DNA of 64,000 bases from Nematostella vectensis (GCF_932526225.1 NC_064048.1:5376627-5440626); one strand, 5' to 3'; shown: positions 44,700-56,642, counted from the stretch's first letter. Numbers and translations are program-made. The notes: generated by a model not told the origin, from the sequence alone.

Positions 44700-45772
44700 A
44701 TGCCCGACAAAAGGCCACAATTAACTGCCTATCTTGCAGAATATGAAAGAACACATACGCAGGTAAGGCAGAGTATTTAAAATGAGGAGGAGGCGGGGAG
44801 GGGGAGGAGGGGAGGGGGGGGGGGGATGCGGTGAACTCCCCGTTCCCATTCTAGAACTCAATAAGTAGTAGTAGTAGTAGTGACTTCTTTTTTTAACTTG
44901 AGGTACGTTCGGGTTTTTACACCTATCTTCCCCACATCTACCTCACCTATCACGGGCACCATGTTACGAATACCTGAGTCTAACTAACAGTAAATCTTAT
45001 ATAAATGAGTAGCGAATTAAATTTCAAATCGTCCTTCATAAGCATCAGCTCAATTATATTTCTAAAGTGTGAAAAAAATGCAGGGAGTGTTTCATGATAA
45101 GAGTTTTGAATTATTTTTTCCCTGTGTTCTTTTGTTATACACTTTCTTTTTCATAAGAATGTCTAATTTTCAGTCGAGGCTGGGGCCGTTAAGTAAATAC
45201 AGGGACTTAGCTGGCCTCGAAATATTGATCGAAATATTGAGGGGAGGGGGGAGGGCAGAATACAGAAACGTTTAGAAATATTGGGGGGCAAAGCCACGCC
45301 CTTACTGGTCATTTCCTTGTAATTTTTGAAAATATTGCGGGGGCACGTGCCCACCCCTTGTATATAAGAATACAATACCCAATGAATTATTAGGAAGAGA
45401 ATTACGCTACTAATATCAATAACAATAATGGTTGTAACTTTGAGCAGAACTTAATTCTGCTTTTTTGAACACATCAGGACTAAAAAAGCTATCTGCGCCA
45501 CGGCATGTTCTTGACATTTTGTGAAAATCTCAGGCTGGACGTTCTTATAAAAAGGTTCTTATAAAAAAGAGTGTAGTGAAGGATATATTCACGAATGACA
45601 TTTTCTTTTTCAGATGGATGCTTACAAAAAGAGAAAACATGCTAAACGAATTAAAAAACACAGAAATAAGATACCAAAGAAACAAAAAAAGCCTACAAAA
45701 GTCCAGAAGGTTGATGCTGCAGTTCAGACCAATGAAGAGGAACTTTTAAATCAAGACTTTATGGATTATTGA
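44700..45772 (+). CDS. Small basic protein, two exons, 73 residues, unknown
   Basis: Exon 1 is 44700-44762 (21 codons) with donor CAG|GTAAGG. Exon 2 is 45614-45772, after TTTTTCAG. The phase-0 join gives 73 residues. Residues 22-52 are very basic (KKRKHAKRIKKHRNKIPKKQ lies here), which suggests a nucleic-acid, nucleolar or tubulin-binding role. The C-terminal 20 residues are acidic and end in FMDY. An in-frame TAG upstream of the ATG supports the start, although TATATCTAG just before could be an acceptor of a 5' UTR exon. AATAAA follows at 45799-45804. The intron contains a family D element with a nested family B element. I do not recognise the family. No other gene overlaps it. Confidence 0.55.
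45138..45575. mobile_element. MITE, family D, carrying a nested insertion
   Basis: Ends TACACTTTCTTTTTCATAAG and TTATAAAAAAGAGTGTA, with ACCCAATGAATTATTAGGAA inside as in the copy at 35587. It is split by a family B element at 45201-45360 and lies in the intron of the small basic gene. Confidence 0.85.
45201..45360. mobile_element. GC-rich element, family B, inserted in a family D element
   Basis: Contains GGCAAAGCCACGCCCTTACT, GGTCATTTCCTTGTAATTTT and GGGGGCACGTGCCCACCCC. The host family D sequence resumes right after it. Confidence 0.8.
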
Positions 45773-46067
45773 TAAAATGCCCAATGATATTAATAGAAAA
45801 TAAAATACTTTTAAAAAACATGTTTTACACGCGTTTTTCACCCCCCCCCCCCGAAAAAAAATAAATAAAACTGATACCCCAAACTTTATACCACCAAAAA
45901 ACAAAACAAAAACTCACCTTTATTAATAGTTATTTAACCTGCATGCATGTGGTTTAAAAAATAATGAGACCAATTGCAGACAGACTAGTTTTTATTAAAT
46001 ATAATAGATGAGGCAAAATTGGAAACAGAATTTGAATCTGAGTCCCCCCATATAATACACCAAAAAC

Positions 46068-46205
46068 TGGAATTCGACTCTGCCAAATTTTTGTCTTTAA
46101 TAAGACTTCTTCAGGGCAGCCTTCTTCAGTCTTCATGGCAGTCTGCCCTGAAGAAATCTTATTGGAGACGAAAATTTGGCAGAGTAGAATTCCAGATTTT
46201 GGTGT
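46068..46205. mobile_element. Long palindrome, arms about 60 bp
   Basis: Left CCAAAAACTGGAATTCGACT, CTGCCAAATTTTTGTCT and CTTCTTCAGGGCAG pair with right CTGCCCTGAAGAAATCTTAT, GACGAAAATTTGGCAGAG and GAATTCCAGATTTTGG. It is a hairpin-type MITE or fold-back sequence. Frames crossing it are not taken as genes. Confidence 0.8.
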
Positions 46206-47762
46206 ATTTTATTTATTCTTCTGGTTCACAAACACAACTATTTGGGCTTTTTGTATTTACGAGTCCCCCTTTTAGATATTTACACGAACTTTTACAAAAG
46301 TTTTTATCTTCACTGATGAAAATGGCTACTAAAACATGCATCATGGGAAGAGTCGAACACATCAGTCTCCTTTTTTTTAAGAAACAGCAGTTTTGGATTT
46401 TAGTATCAGTTGACAGGGACGGCAATATAAAATTTTTGCTTTTATTATTGTATCTTGATATTGTAGTTCTCTTAAAAGGTGTATTGATGACCTTAGTTGA
46501 CTACAGGCTTCACTCCCAAGGCAAGAGGAAAATTATAGTGGTTTCCAATTGGCCTTTAGAGTTGCATTTATGTCATGGGAAAAGGCATATACTTATATGA
46601 GCTAGAGCTTGAAGGCACATTTATCTATCAATTAGTCTGTTTACTAATTCTCTTCTGTACTCTCCAGTGCTCTCATTAACTTTCAGAGTAGGCACTGGAG
46701 ATTGATAAGTAGGGGGTGGAAGTTTTTTCATCTTTTTAGCTTAAATAAAACTTAAGTCGCCTTTTTTAAAAATGTAGCTGGTGCTCGGTGGAAAATAGCT
46801 GGCTCTTCCGCCAGGCCTAATGAAACCCCTACTCTCTATTCTTGTTCAATACAAGGTAAAGTCATCACTTAACCCTTAGCATAATATATTTCCCTTGGGT
46901 GCTAATTGAGTGCAAGGCATACACTTTGCTGTAAAAGGGTCTTTGGCCTTTCAATCATGAGTCTGTTAATTCCTCCTTATATATTTATTCTCTTAGTCTG
47001 CAAAGCAATTTCAAGGGGCTGGAATAACTGGCTGCATGTATCTAGGTAGTCTCCTTGCAGCTGCTTTTTTTGAAATGTTGCATGAGCAAAACTAAAGGGG
47101 CTGCAAGGAGACTAGCACCAGGGATGGGGAAATTAAAAAAATACTTGGAGCTGACTCTTCGGTTTTTTCTTTTTGTGTTCTTAGTGTTTTATTTATTCTA
47201 GAGTTCACCAGGGGCAGTGGTATTGTTATCTAACATGATCTTTCTTATAAGCAAGGCAGACTTTGAGTCAGTAATACATGTGCTCTTATTTGAGACGCAG
47301 AGCTAAAATGAATAGATTTTGCACAACTACCTTGTGTGTTCTAAGAGCATATGGTAAAAAAAAATGGGGTTCGCTGCAAGGGCTCCTTCTACATGTTATC
47401 CTTACAATATTGAGTCTGGCAAAATGGTCAATCTCCATTACCTTTTGTGCTTGCTTTGCAGTCTATAATTCTCCCTGTCTCTATTGTTCCTTAAAAGGTT
47501 TAGGGTCACATTTGGCCTTCAGTGGGAAATACTTTGCTTGGGTTCAGATTGAGTGCAAGGCATTCATCCGATCAAGGTTACGGGAGTTTGAAGCCAATTT
47601 TATGTTCTTCATAAACTCACTGTCAGATTCTCTGTTCTTCAAAAAAGAAAATGATATGGCTATGGCTTGGACTCAAAGTTGTCAATGTGATTTGTCCTTC
47701 TTGGTCACAATTCAAGGCAGACATTGAATAAAAAAGCTTGGCCTTGAAGTCACAAGTTACTA
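46206..47762. other. No gene seen; likely 3' flank of CCDC34
   Basis: AT-rich DNA with several chance open frames but no recognisable domain or transposon end. TTTATT near 47188 would read AATAAA on the minus strand and could end a long CCDC34 3' UTR. Confidence 0.4.
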
Positions 47763-48788
47763 TCAACTTCTCCCTTTACCAATACTTTCTCTACTTCTTT
47801 GTTCTTGCTCTTTGAAAAGAAGGGGTGGTGAAGGTGGTTGTAGTTCTCTTTTAGCGTGTCTATGTGCCCTATTTCTTTTAGGTGCCGATTGGACCCATGG
47901 CATGGGATTACAGTAATTAGGTGTGGGGTATGACCCCCAGTTATAATAAGCCGTAAGAACACCTCCAGCGTAGCAATAATTATCAGGAATACTTTTAGGG
48001 CGAGATTTGGCCTTCTTTAGCCATTCTTCATATGCCTGTTCACTTTTCATTTTCTTTTCAATCAGTTTATCCTTTTCCTCTCTGGCCTTTCTTTCCTCCT
48101 CCTCTTTCTTCTTGCTATCTCGCTTAAGCTTCTCTGACATCCACTTGTCAAAAGCAATTTTTGATTTCTCCTCAATAGTTCGATTTTGCTCCTCTTTTTC
48201 AGCCTGTTTCTGTTCTTGAAGTTTCTGGGAACTAGTCTTACTTTTAAGAATTTCCTTATTCTTCTTGTCAATCCATTCATTTATCTTCTCCTCTATTTCT
48301 TTCTGTTTATCCTCCTTCAACTTTCTTTGTTTTTCAAATTCTTCCTTTTCTTTCCTTCTTTTCTCTCTTATACGCATCTGTTTTTCGCGTTGTTCGGCCG
48401 TTTTCCTAACTAACCATTCCTCCCAAGGACTAAGCGCCTTTTCATACACTTCTTTTTTAGAGCTTTTACTTTCGCTGCTGAAGTCAGAATAGTAACTATT
48501 ACTCCTGGTAGAGCAACTTGTCGAAATTCTACTTGAAGTACGCCTACTTTTACTGCTCTGGGCTTTCGGGGTCGATTCTGAGTTCGGGGTATTCTTTTTT
48601 AAATAGCTTTCTAGCTCACTACTTCTTACGCTTGCTTTCGAGCCAACAGATTCGTCCAAGGCACTATTAATGGAATTTTCCGAGCAAGTTTCTTGTTCTC
48701 TGGAATCTTGTCGGATAAGTTCACCTCCAAGGGGAGAAAGAAGTGATCTCGTCGAATCTCCAATAGAATCTTCTAAAAACAATGCCAT
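47763..48788 (-). CDS. CCDC34: CCDC34 homologue, single uninterrupted frame
   Basis: A 341-residue protein. Residues 1-115 are Ser-rich and probably disordered. SPWEEWLVRK near 120-129 is the CCDC34 hallmark. Residues 130-270 are a highly charged Lys/Glu coiled coil with repeated W-containing blocks (INEWIDKK, FDKWMSEK, YEEWLKKAK). The C-terminal block YAGGVLTAYYNWGSYPTP then CNPMPW (about 273-298) matches the family's conserved end. In vertebrates CCDC34 is linked to sperm flagella and ciliary function; the molecular role is not settled. The frame has no intron, unlike the multi-exon human gene, so it may be an ancient loss of introns or a retrocopy. The Met at 48788 fits the length; the frame is intact, which argues for function. 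Confidence 0.9.
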   Translation of the reverse strand: MALFLEDSIGDSTRSLLSPLGGELIRQDSREQETCSENSINSALDESVGSKASVRSSELESYLKKNTPNSESTPKAQSSKSRRTSSRISTSCSTRSNSYYSDFSSESKSSKKEVYEKALSPWEEWLVRKTAEQREKQMRIREKRRKEKEEFEKQRKLKEDKQKEIEEKINEWIDKKNKEILKSKTSSQKLQEQKQAEKEEQNRTIEEKSKIAFDKWMSEKLKRDSKKKEEEERKAREEKDKLIEKKMKSEQAYEEWLKKAKSRPKSIPDNYCYAGGVLTAYYNWGSYPTPNYCNPMPWVQSAPKRNRAHRHAKRELQPPSPPLLFKEQEQRSRESIGKGRS

Positions 48789-49109
48789 GTCTACCCTTTT
48801 GCGACTTCTCTGAAGCCTTTCAGCTTACACGTAACACAAGATCGAATCACTGAGGTTAATAAACTTGAATTTGTACTAAACTTTATCCAAATTGTTATAA
48901 ATAACATTCGAGTTCAACCGTCCTTGAAAGCAGTTACAAATCAAACCATGGCAGTAGCCGCTGACCAGAACACAGGAAGCCCATACACTCTAAAGGTGAA
49001 AAAAATAAGACTAATAAGACTAAATAAATAAACGTTAAAATCATTTTCCACAATTTCTATTTCATCCTAAATTCCTCTGACGGTTGTTTTTCTTGTCAAT
49101 ATATGGATA

Positions 49110-49111
<2 letters not shown>

Positions 49112-49186
<75 letters not shown>

Positions 49187-49190
49187 TTTC
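49112..49190. repeat. (TA)n then poly-T microsatellite
   Basis: About 28 TA units are followed by about 22 T, some 320 bases upstream of the CCDC34 start codon. Bases 48789-49111 hold no gene and should contain its promoter. Confidence 0.95.
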
Positions 49191-49333
49191 TGGTGTTTTT
49201 CCACCAGAAAATATTTTCCACCGGCGTAGAGGAAGGGTGAGTCTGCAGGAAGTCAGCGGTTAATGTATACTTTCGGTCGGAACCGATCGGTCGACACGTC
49301 GTCGGAAATCCCGACTGACAGAGGTAATTCAAG

Positions 49334-49422
49334 ATGGCGGCTGAGAGGCCTGAAAATCGCGAGGAATCCACAAGACTAGATTTACAACAAAATTACGCTC
49401 CTCTTTTTCTCTGCATTTTAGT
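49334..49422 (+). other. Possible orphan first exon
   Basis: ATGGCGGCTGAGAGGCCTGA opens a 30-codon frame ending at a possible donor (TTAGTG|GTAAAA). The context AAGATGGCGG is a good start context. No following exon could be joined, and it lies just inside the left inverted arm. It may be chance or a relic. Confidence 0.25.
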
Positions 49423-49460
49423 GGTAAAATCCATGACAACACTCATTTCCAACGGGGATT

Positions 49461-49827
49461 GGGGGGGGGGGGGGGGGGGTACTCCCTATATCCATCAGAC
49501 GGGGATCATCGTCGTATCTTTTAGAGTGTAAATTTGGAGCCTTGGGGATCTTTTAGAGGGGTGAAAATGAGAATGCCCAGATTTTTTTTACCTCGGTATC
49601 TTTTAGGGTGCTATTATAGCATCGTCATCTAACTTGTAGCTCATGAAAGAGCGTTAACACGTGTCAATCGGTGTTTTTAGATCACTAACCAGCGAAAACA
49701 TCACACAACCCACGGGACGATAATTGATAGCGGGCTTAACAATGATCTTGTTTTGTCTGAGGTATCTTTTAGGGGGTAAATTCATGTCTTACCACGCCTT
49801 TATACGTTTAATATCGGAGTACCCCCC
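49461..49827. mobile_element. MITE with GGGGGTACTCC ends
   Basis: The left end GGGGGGTACTCCCTATA is the diverged inverse of ATATCGGAGTACCCCCC. GTATCTTTTAG recurs three times or more inside. Bases 49828-50196 hold nothing I can name. Confidence 0.75.
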
Positions 49828-50196
49828 TCTCCCCACCCACTACGGGACAGGCATGTTCTGTCCAGCCGTGCGCACTTCACGGCATCCTGTTACAGGTTGT
49901 AACAAAGAAATACTCGCAAGGATTAGCTGCTTAGATAAAATTCAATAATGAATATACACTAACACTATAAATGGAATACTGCTTCCAAGATAGAATAAAA
50001 AATAAAAGGAACTTCTAAAATCATAGAAATGCCGATTTTTGTGCTGCGTGGTAGTTCTGGAATCTTTAGCAATGGTTATATGACCCAACTATTATTGTAA
50101 GAAGAGTTAACACTGGAAATTACAGCTAAAAGTAAAAGCCCTTCTAAATTTCCCAAGGAAGTGGTAACCCGTGCTCCTCCCAATATAAACGGGTTC

Positions 50197-50449
50197 TTAA
50201 AGCCGTATTGTCACCAGTTTACTTCCGGTCTAATACGTAACAATCTCCGATGATTTTTAACGGAAAACGCGAAAAATATTTCAAAATATTGAAAGCAGTG
50301 TTTCTATTGGAAGTTTCTTCGAGGATGTGATCGATAATTTAGAGCGGATGGCCTGTTAAATATCTCGGATTCTAATAGATTCTTTTGTCTTTAAACGGTT
50401 GAGGTTTCCGTCGGACCTCCGGAAGTAAACTGGTGAATGCGGCTTTTAA
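50197..50449. mobile_element. MITE, family A
   Basis: Starts TTAAAGCCGTATTGTCACCA and ends GGAAGTAAACTGGTGAATGC then GGCTTTTAA. It lies between CCDC34 and TMEM19. Confidence 0.9.
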
Positions 50450-51245
50450 GCTTTTAAGATTTTTAAAAAAATCGTTTACATAATAAATATCGATGACAAT
50501 ACCCACATTATAAATATACCTTTTCTGGTCGCACCAGTAAATGTAAAGAAGACGCCTAGTAGATCATAAACGTTTCAAAAACTCATACCAACATACCGTA
50601 AACCTCGACAGAAACATGTTCAAATTTTAAATGAAGACTGCGCATTTTTGCGTCCCACTGATCTACACAGCACTTACCTGATTCAGAGTATCGTTTGTCT
50701 CCTTTTGTGTGAAAGTTAACGAACTACATGAAAGGCAAAGAAATTCCTCTAAAACAGAATTCAAAGACTTGTCAGCTTCATAAAAAATGACATATAGTAA
50801 TTATAATCTGTTCTAGCTTGTGTGAAATGTTCCTTCTATTTCCGAAAGTGTTTGTGACATTGTTTTAAATGCGGGAATTTTTGGACTTTATAGTTGCCGC
50901 CAGATTCAGCCCTGTTGCATTCTATTTTTATACCGGACGTTTTGTAATGCCTAATAGACCGGAAGTCAATGTATCATACCGCTGAAAGCCGGGAAGTCAG
51001 TCGGGATTTCCGACTACGTACCGGTGGTTCCGTACGACCGCTGACTTCCCGCAGACTCACCCTTCTTCCACGCCGGTGGAAAATTGATTCCCTTGTCTTT
51101 ACCTTCGTGACTCGAGTAGTCTGTGTGTTTTCATCACGATGTACGGTAGAGACTTTACAAGGCTAAGACGTAGAGACTTTACAAGGCTAAAACGATTAGA
51201 GTTTTGCACGATTACATTCTCACGATCACACTAGAAACTCTTAAA

Positions 51246-53098
51246 ATGAATGCTGAGTTTATCCTTCGAGCGGGTTTCGCCTTTGTGGTCAGTATTTTTA
51301 TTTCAAGAAGAGGATTTCGGAGTAAATCTCTCGATCTCTCAGGTGCTTTGGCGGCCGTCTTGGTTGGGTTTGCCTGTGCTCTGAGTAGTCTCTGCTTCTT
51401 TTCGTCGCTTCTCGCCTTCTTCCTTAGTTCTTCAAGACTCACAAATTTTAGAGCCGAAGTTAAAAGAGAACTAGAAGATGATTTTAAAGAAGGTAGGAAA
51501 GAATCCAATTCGATCTCTGTGTACTTAAAAGTTATCCTATAGACTTTGAAAAGGACGTTTGTTGTTTGTGATTGCTGTGTTTATGGCGCTAAAAGATGAG
51601 GAAATTCGGGTCATAGAGTTTAATGGAGATCGCCTTATGTGTCTTTAACTCAAAACATATCAAATAATGAATGTTCGCGGGCGTCGATGGCTCAGCTTGG
51701 GGCGTTCAAAGGTCATTTTACAACGAAAACTTGTCAACACAAGGACCAACAAAGCGACGACGCACGCTACCGAAGCTAGAGTTCATAAAATCTTGCTCTG
51801 TTTCTCTTTTTTTCACAGGAATTGGATGTGAACACAACACACTTACTTAAAATACCCTGGTTTATTCCAAATGCTTCCTTAATATCAGTAAACAGAGCTT
51901 TTATGTCACCTATTTTACATTTCAAACGAAAAAGAATTTGCATAAAGTTTTATTTTACAAAAGCTATGTTAGCACCTCGTAAAACTAAAGTACCCTATTG
52001 TTTGTGATGAAGAATGAATAGGGTGCAAATTGGTGGCAATGAATTTTTAATTCATCAACTGGCTGATTACCAAAAACTTTAAGGCCCTTTCCAATTGATA
52101 AATAAGTTTGCAGTGTCTTTATTTCAGATCGTAATTTATTGTATTTTATGAATCCATTTTATTATATGGCCCAAAAATTCCCAACCTTGCTCCCAGGGTC
52201 TTCTTGATAAAAAAAAGATATATGCAATTTCATGACGTTCATGTAAGGCAAATAATACCAGCCACCCTAACCTAAACCCTAAACTTGGTTTCAATGGTCG
52301 TTAATCTAGTATTTACTGAAGGCTGAAGGTCGAATTAGACCCTGGGGGAAGCTGAAATATTTGACCACCTAGAGAAAACCACTTAAATACCTACACTATG
52401 ATTAAAGTGTTGTTGCAATCATTGTTCCAGGAGGCCAACGTAACTGGGTTCAAGTAATGTGCAATGGAGGCATCGCCACCTTGGTGTCGCTCATATATGT
52501 GGTAGACAAAGGATGTGGAGAACGCTACATAGACTATGCCCATGACTTTGATGCCTCATTGATGGCTATGGCTGTATTAGGTGCCTTGGCTTGTAGCTGT
52601 GGAGACACATGGTCATCAGAAATTGGCACCGCCATAAAAAGTCACACCCCTCGTCTGATAACAACCCTGCGCAAGGTTCCTGTGGGAACAAATGGTGGTG
52701 TCACCATACCAGGAACTGTTGCTAGCATGACTGGAGGTTTATTTGTCGGATTAGCCTATTATGGGACCCTGTATCTTACAGTGCTAATGCGTGTCAAGGT
52801 TGAAGTACCTCCGCAGTGGCCAATCATATTTATTGGACTTGTTGCTGGCTTCTTTGGATCAATAATAGACTCATTTCTTGGTGCAACAGTGCAATATTCT
52901 GGCTTCTGTTCTGTCAAAAAGCATGTTGTGAACAGACCTACTGCAACCGCCAAGCATATCTCTGGAATCCTCTTGCTAGACAACCATGCAGTTAACCTTG
53001 TGTCCTCAGCAGTTACTGGCTTTGCAATGCCCATATTTGGGTACTATGTGTGGAAGTATGTTAATGACAGCAACCACTTGGTAGTCATGGATAGCTGA
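51246..53098 (+). CDS. TMEM19: TMEM19, DUF92-family membrane protein
   Basis: Two exons, 51246-51492 and 52431-53098, join in phase 1 to give 304 residues; an in-frame ATG at 51204 would give 318. The human protein is longer at the N terminus. The junction DFKEG/GQRNWVQV and the blocks LACSCGDTWSSEIG, KVPVGTNGGVT, GSIIDSFLGATVQYSG and LLDNHAVNL are diagnostic for TMEM19. Hydrophobic stretches suggest about six membrane helices. Related DUF92 proteins in plants and bacteria are tied to isoprenoid phosphate (phytyl-phosphate kinase) chemistry; the animal function is not settled. The gene is tail to tail with the BAK gene. AATAAA lies at 53288 and 53875. The 0.9-kb intron has no clear repeats. 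Confidence 0.95.
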
Positions 53099-53874
53099 CC
53101 CTTAGTTAAATCATCATTGAGTTCTTAAATAGTACATGGAAAAGTACTTGGATATAAATTTATGGTTTAAAAGGCTGGCAGGCATTCTATTGCTTTGCAA
53201 ATTTTACCACTTCCCATCATTTTATTTAGCAACCTGAATAACTCCTCATTTTAGTTGGTGATATAAGAGAAAAGGGTTAACAAGAAAAATAAAGCTAGAA
53301 ATTCATAGATTTAAGTCATGGATTATATTACTTTTGTTGTCACAACAGGCACATAACAGCAGGCATAATACTTGTAGGTCTGAGTAGCCCTGTTTATATT
53401 TAAATTCTCCAATTTCTTTTTTCGAATTGAGGTTTAAAACCTTGTAGATTTAGAGGGAAACAGGGAGCAATTTGGAGACAATATTTATACAGCTACGATC
53501 TGTAATTTTCTCTGTTTATCGCAATGACAAACGCAGTCTGGAACTCTTTTCAGTTAGGATAACAAAATATTTAAAACTGGGCTCTGATATAAAAGCCAAG
53601 GTACACCGCATATTTAGTGATACAGGTTTTAGAGCCATTAAAGAGGCACATTTTTAGACAAATCACCAGAAACATATATGTTTTTGTTTTAATTTATTAC
53701 ATAAATTATAAACTATTTAAAAGAAAGGAAGTTGTGCCAGTTTTTCAATTAAGAATATTTTAGTATTGAGTGCAAGATATAATTTAGTTAAAAAATATCA
53801 AATGCTGTATAGTAGTTTTCTGTATTTTAGATCTGTAATCTGGCACTGTTGTTTGATGCATCAATGCAACATAA

Positions 53875-53880
53875 AATAAA
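53875..53880 (+). terminator. Likely distal poly(A) signal of TMEM19
   Basis: AATAAA followed by a GT/T-rich stretch (GTTTTGATTGCTGTC) some 10-30 bases downstream. The signal at 53288 is a proximal alternative. Confidence 0.5.
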
Positions 53881-55113
53881 GAATTTTTGAGTTTTGATTG
53901 CTGTCTCATTTGTGGGATAAGTTCTGTTCAACATGTTTTTTTTTTCTTAATAGCTGGAGTAATGGAAAATATTTTTTAAGGCCTGTTGCCAGGCCTTATT
54001 TTAAACCAATTTAACGGCCTGAAGCAAGGTATTAAAAAAGCAGGGGGATTCATTCTTATTTTGTTGATCAACTTATATTTCTTTAAATTCTTTAGCAAAA
54101 TCCTTTTAAACGGGAGCAGCAGCGGGTAGACTGTAATGCAGACATTTACCTGGTGTTTTTAATAGCGAAAAAATGGCCTCGAGTGATTCATAGCAACCAT
54201 CTTTGAACAAAAAATGGTGGCTATAAAAACACCAAATGCCTGGTTGCCCCCCATCCCCTCCCAATTCTTCAATGTCCTTCCATACTATTCTGAAAATAAC
54301 ATATTGGATGAAAATGATTTACATCATAGATGATAGGCAAACATTTTATTCCAATATTTATGGTACCCTGTCACAATTTCATAATTTTAAGAAAGGCACC
54401 TGAAATTACATTTTTAAGAAAAAACTTAAATAACACACAATATATACAATTCAAGTTTGCATTAGACAAAATGCCTGTTAAGCAACAAAATTATCCATCT
54501 CAAAGTGGTATTGTTGTGCCTAAATACATTAGCTAACCTAATTATTTTATTTTACAGCGCGAGTTATAAATGTGAACAGTAAAAATATGCATGAAATTGT
54601 AGCTCAACCAATAGCACAAGATATTAAAACCGTTCAATGCAAACAAGTCTCAACAACTATCAGTGCCAGAATCTTTGCATGTGATAAAAACATTCAACAC
54701 ATATTCTCACTTTTCGTAGTTTTTTTAAAACCAGTCCCTCTGTAACTAAGAAATAGAACATGCATTGGAATTATTCAGGTGTCTACAGTGTAATTACCAC
54801 ATAATTCTAAATTTCTCTACATTTAGTTTTTTTAAGCATTATTGTGGAGTACAGAACATTGAAAATTTACAAAAAAGGAAGTATTACCTCATGACAAAAA
54901 ATAGGGTGCTACACTTTGTAGTGTACATATGAACAGAAGTTCTACACTTGAATACAAGTTGAAACCAGTAAATCTAAGGAATCCAGTTTACTGCATTTCT
55001 CTTCTATAACAGTGGCTTATAGGTGTAAAAAGGAAGCCTTAGTTAGCAAAATGGAAGTTTAAACAAAGGACTCAAACTCTGATTTAGTTGAGTCCTTCAC
55101 TAGGCGAACCTAT

Positions 55114-55367
55114 TTAAAGCCGCATTGTCACCAGTTTACTTCCGGATGTCAGATGGAAACCTCAAACGTTAAAAGAAAAAAGAATCTATTTGAATCCGAA
55201 ATATTTAACAGGCCATCCGCTCTAAATTAGTGGTCACATCCTCAAAGAAACTTCCAATAGACACACTGCTTTCTATATTTTGAAATATTTTTCGTGTTTT
55301 CCATTAAAAATTATCGTCAATTCTTACGTAATCGACCGGAAGTAAACTGGTGACAATGCGTCTTTAA
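55114..55367. mobile_element. MITE, family A
   Basis: TTAAAGCCGCATTGTCACCA at the left and GGTGACAATGCGTCTTTAA at the right. Orientation is opposite to the copy at 50197. Confidence 0.9.
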
Positions 55368-56320
55368 CTAGAACAACTCTTTATTAAGGACAGTTCTTTT
55401 CCTATGAAAGTCAGAAAAACACCGGTCTGAATTGGTGATTAAATCAGCATCATGGCCACAAAAAAAATGTCAACTGGAGATGAGCAGTCTTATTTATTCC
55501 TTGTATTTCCTAAAGCAACAGACATCATGCTGAGTATTATACAAATCAGTACAATATCCAAGTTAAGATAATTCAATTGTACTTATGGCCTCTACTGCTT
55601 TCAAATGCATTCAATTAGTACATCTAAAGAATTAAATTCACAGTACTTAAATTTTGAGCTAACAATACCTAGCCCAATTTAAATGCAACAATCCAAGGCC
55701 AAATGGCATCACAATCATTCAAGGAGACACATACAGCATGAGCACTTAGGGAGTCAGAAGAATCAAGAATCACTACTTCTCATGGTGCCATGTGCAATCT
55801 CTGAAGGTACAGTAGCAAATCCCTTGTTTGGAAGTATTTTAAAACTCAGCTAAGCATATTTGTTAAAAAGCATTGGAATGAAGGTTAGTTGACTTTTAAG
55901 ACCACACAAGGAGCTGTAAAAGAACAATCTCACATGCTTATCTGGTAACCCCTTCTGCAGGCACATGTAAATAAAGGTGGGTACAGTGAGGTGGGAGTAC
56001 CAAGCCTACTGTACTCAGTAGAAAGTATTTTGAGTGGGGAGGAAGTTTACCCACTAAGTGGACCATTTTCTTGTCCCAGTTTGTAGTGCTACTGATGAAA
56101 GTGGTGGTTGTTTCAAAACCCCTGGGCTGACTCATAGCTGCGAAAGAGGCATTGTTTTTTTTTTGTATGATATCTACACCTGCCCACCCACCAGCTAAGC
56201 TCAGCGTATCCGGGCTACAATGCCAGTAATATACCTATACTACTGCTAAAATCAAACACAGACAAAAGCAAGAAAGCTTTAGCTAGTGCCTTGAATGAAT
56301 AAAGAATTTTTCGCAGAAAT

Positions 56321-56542
56321 TTAAAGCGACATTGTCACCAGTTTTCTTCTGGAGGGCCGACAGGAAACTCTACCAACAAGACACAAAAGAATCTAAGAAT
56401 CCACGCTATCTAACAGGCCATCGGCTCTAAATTATCAGTCACAAAAGAAATTTTAATTTTGAATTTTTTTTATGTTTTCCAGTAAAAATAATCAGAGATT
56501 GTTACATAATTGACAGGTAAACTGGTGACATTGTCACTTTAA
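56321..56542. mobile_element. MITE, family A, diverged
   Basis: TTAAAGCGACATTGTCACCA and GGTGACATTGTCACTTTAA ends. The interior still has CAGGCCATCGGCTCTAAATT. This is an older copy, next to the last BAK exon. Confidence 0.8.
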
Positions 56543-56642
56543 GTCAGTCCAATTTGTCAAGATTTCAAGCCTTGATTGGCCCCTGCCATATTAATTACAC
56601 TACTCTAGTACTGACATTCATTTATGCTACAGTATTTACATA

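Larger units (their letters stand above)
49206..51076. repeat. Pair of inverted arms about 100 bp long, 1.7 kb apart
   Basis: The left arm 49206-49312 (TTTTCCACCGGCGTAGAGGA, GGGTGAGTCTGCAGGAAGTC, GTCGGAAATCCCGACTGAC) is the inverse of 50985-51076, at about 80 percent identity by eye. The right arm ends 170 bases before the TMEM19 start codon. Together they could bound a fold-back transposon, or be an inverted duplicate of a promoter region. Confidence 0.8.
53899..56642. other. Space between convergent TMEM19 and BAK genes
   Basis: No coding sequence seen. It probably includes the BAK 3' UTR: TTTATT at 54345 and 55493 read AATAAA on the minus strand. Two family A MITEs sit at 55114-55367 and 56321-56542. 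Confidence 0.55.

Noticed and set aside
46019..46600. 193-residue open frame on the plus strand
   Set aside because: It runs through the 46068-46205 palindrome and AT-rich DNA, has no recognisable domain and no splice or poly(A) context.
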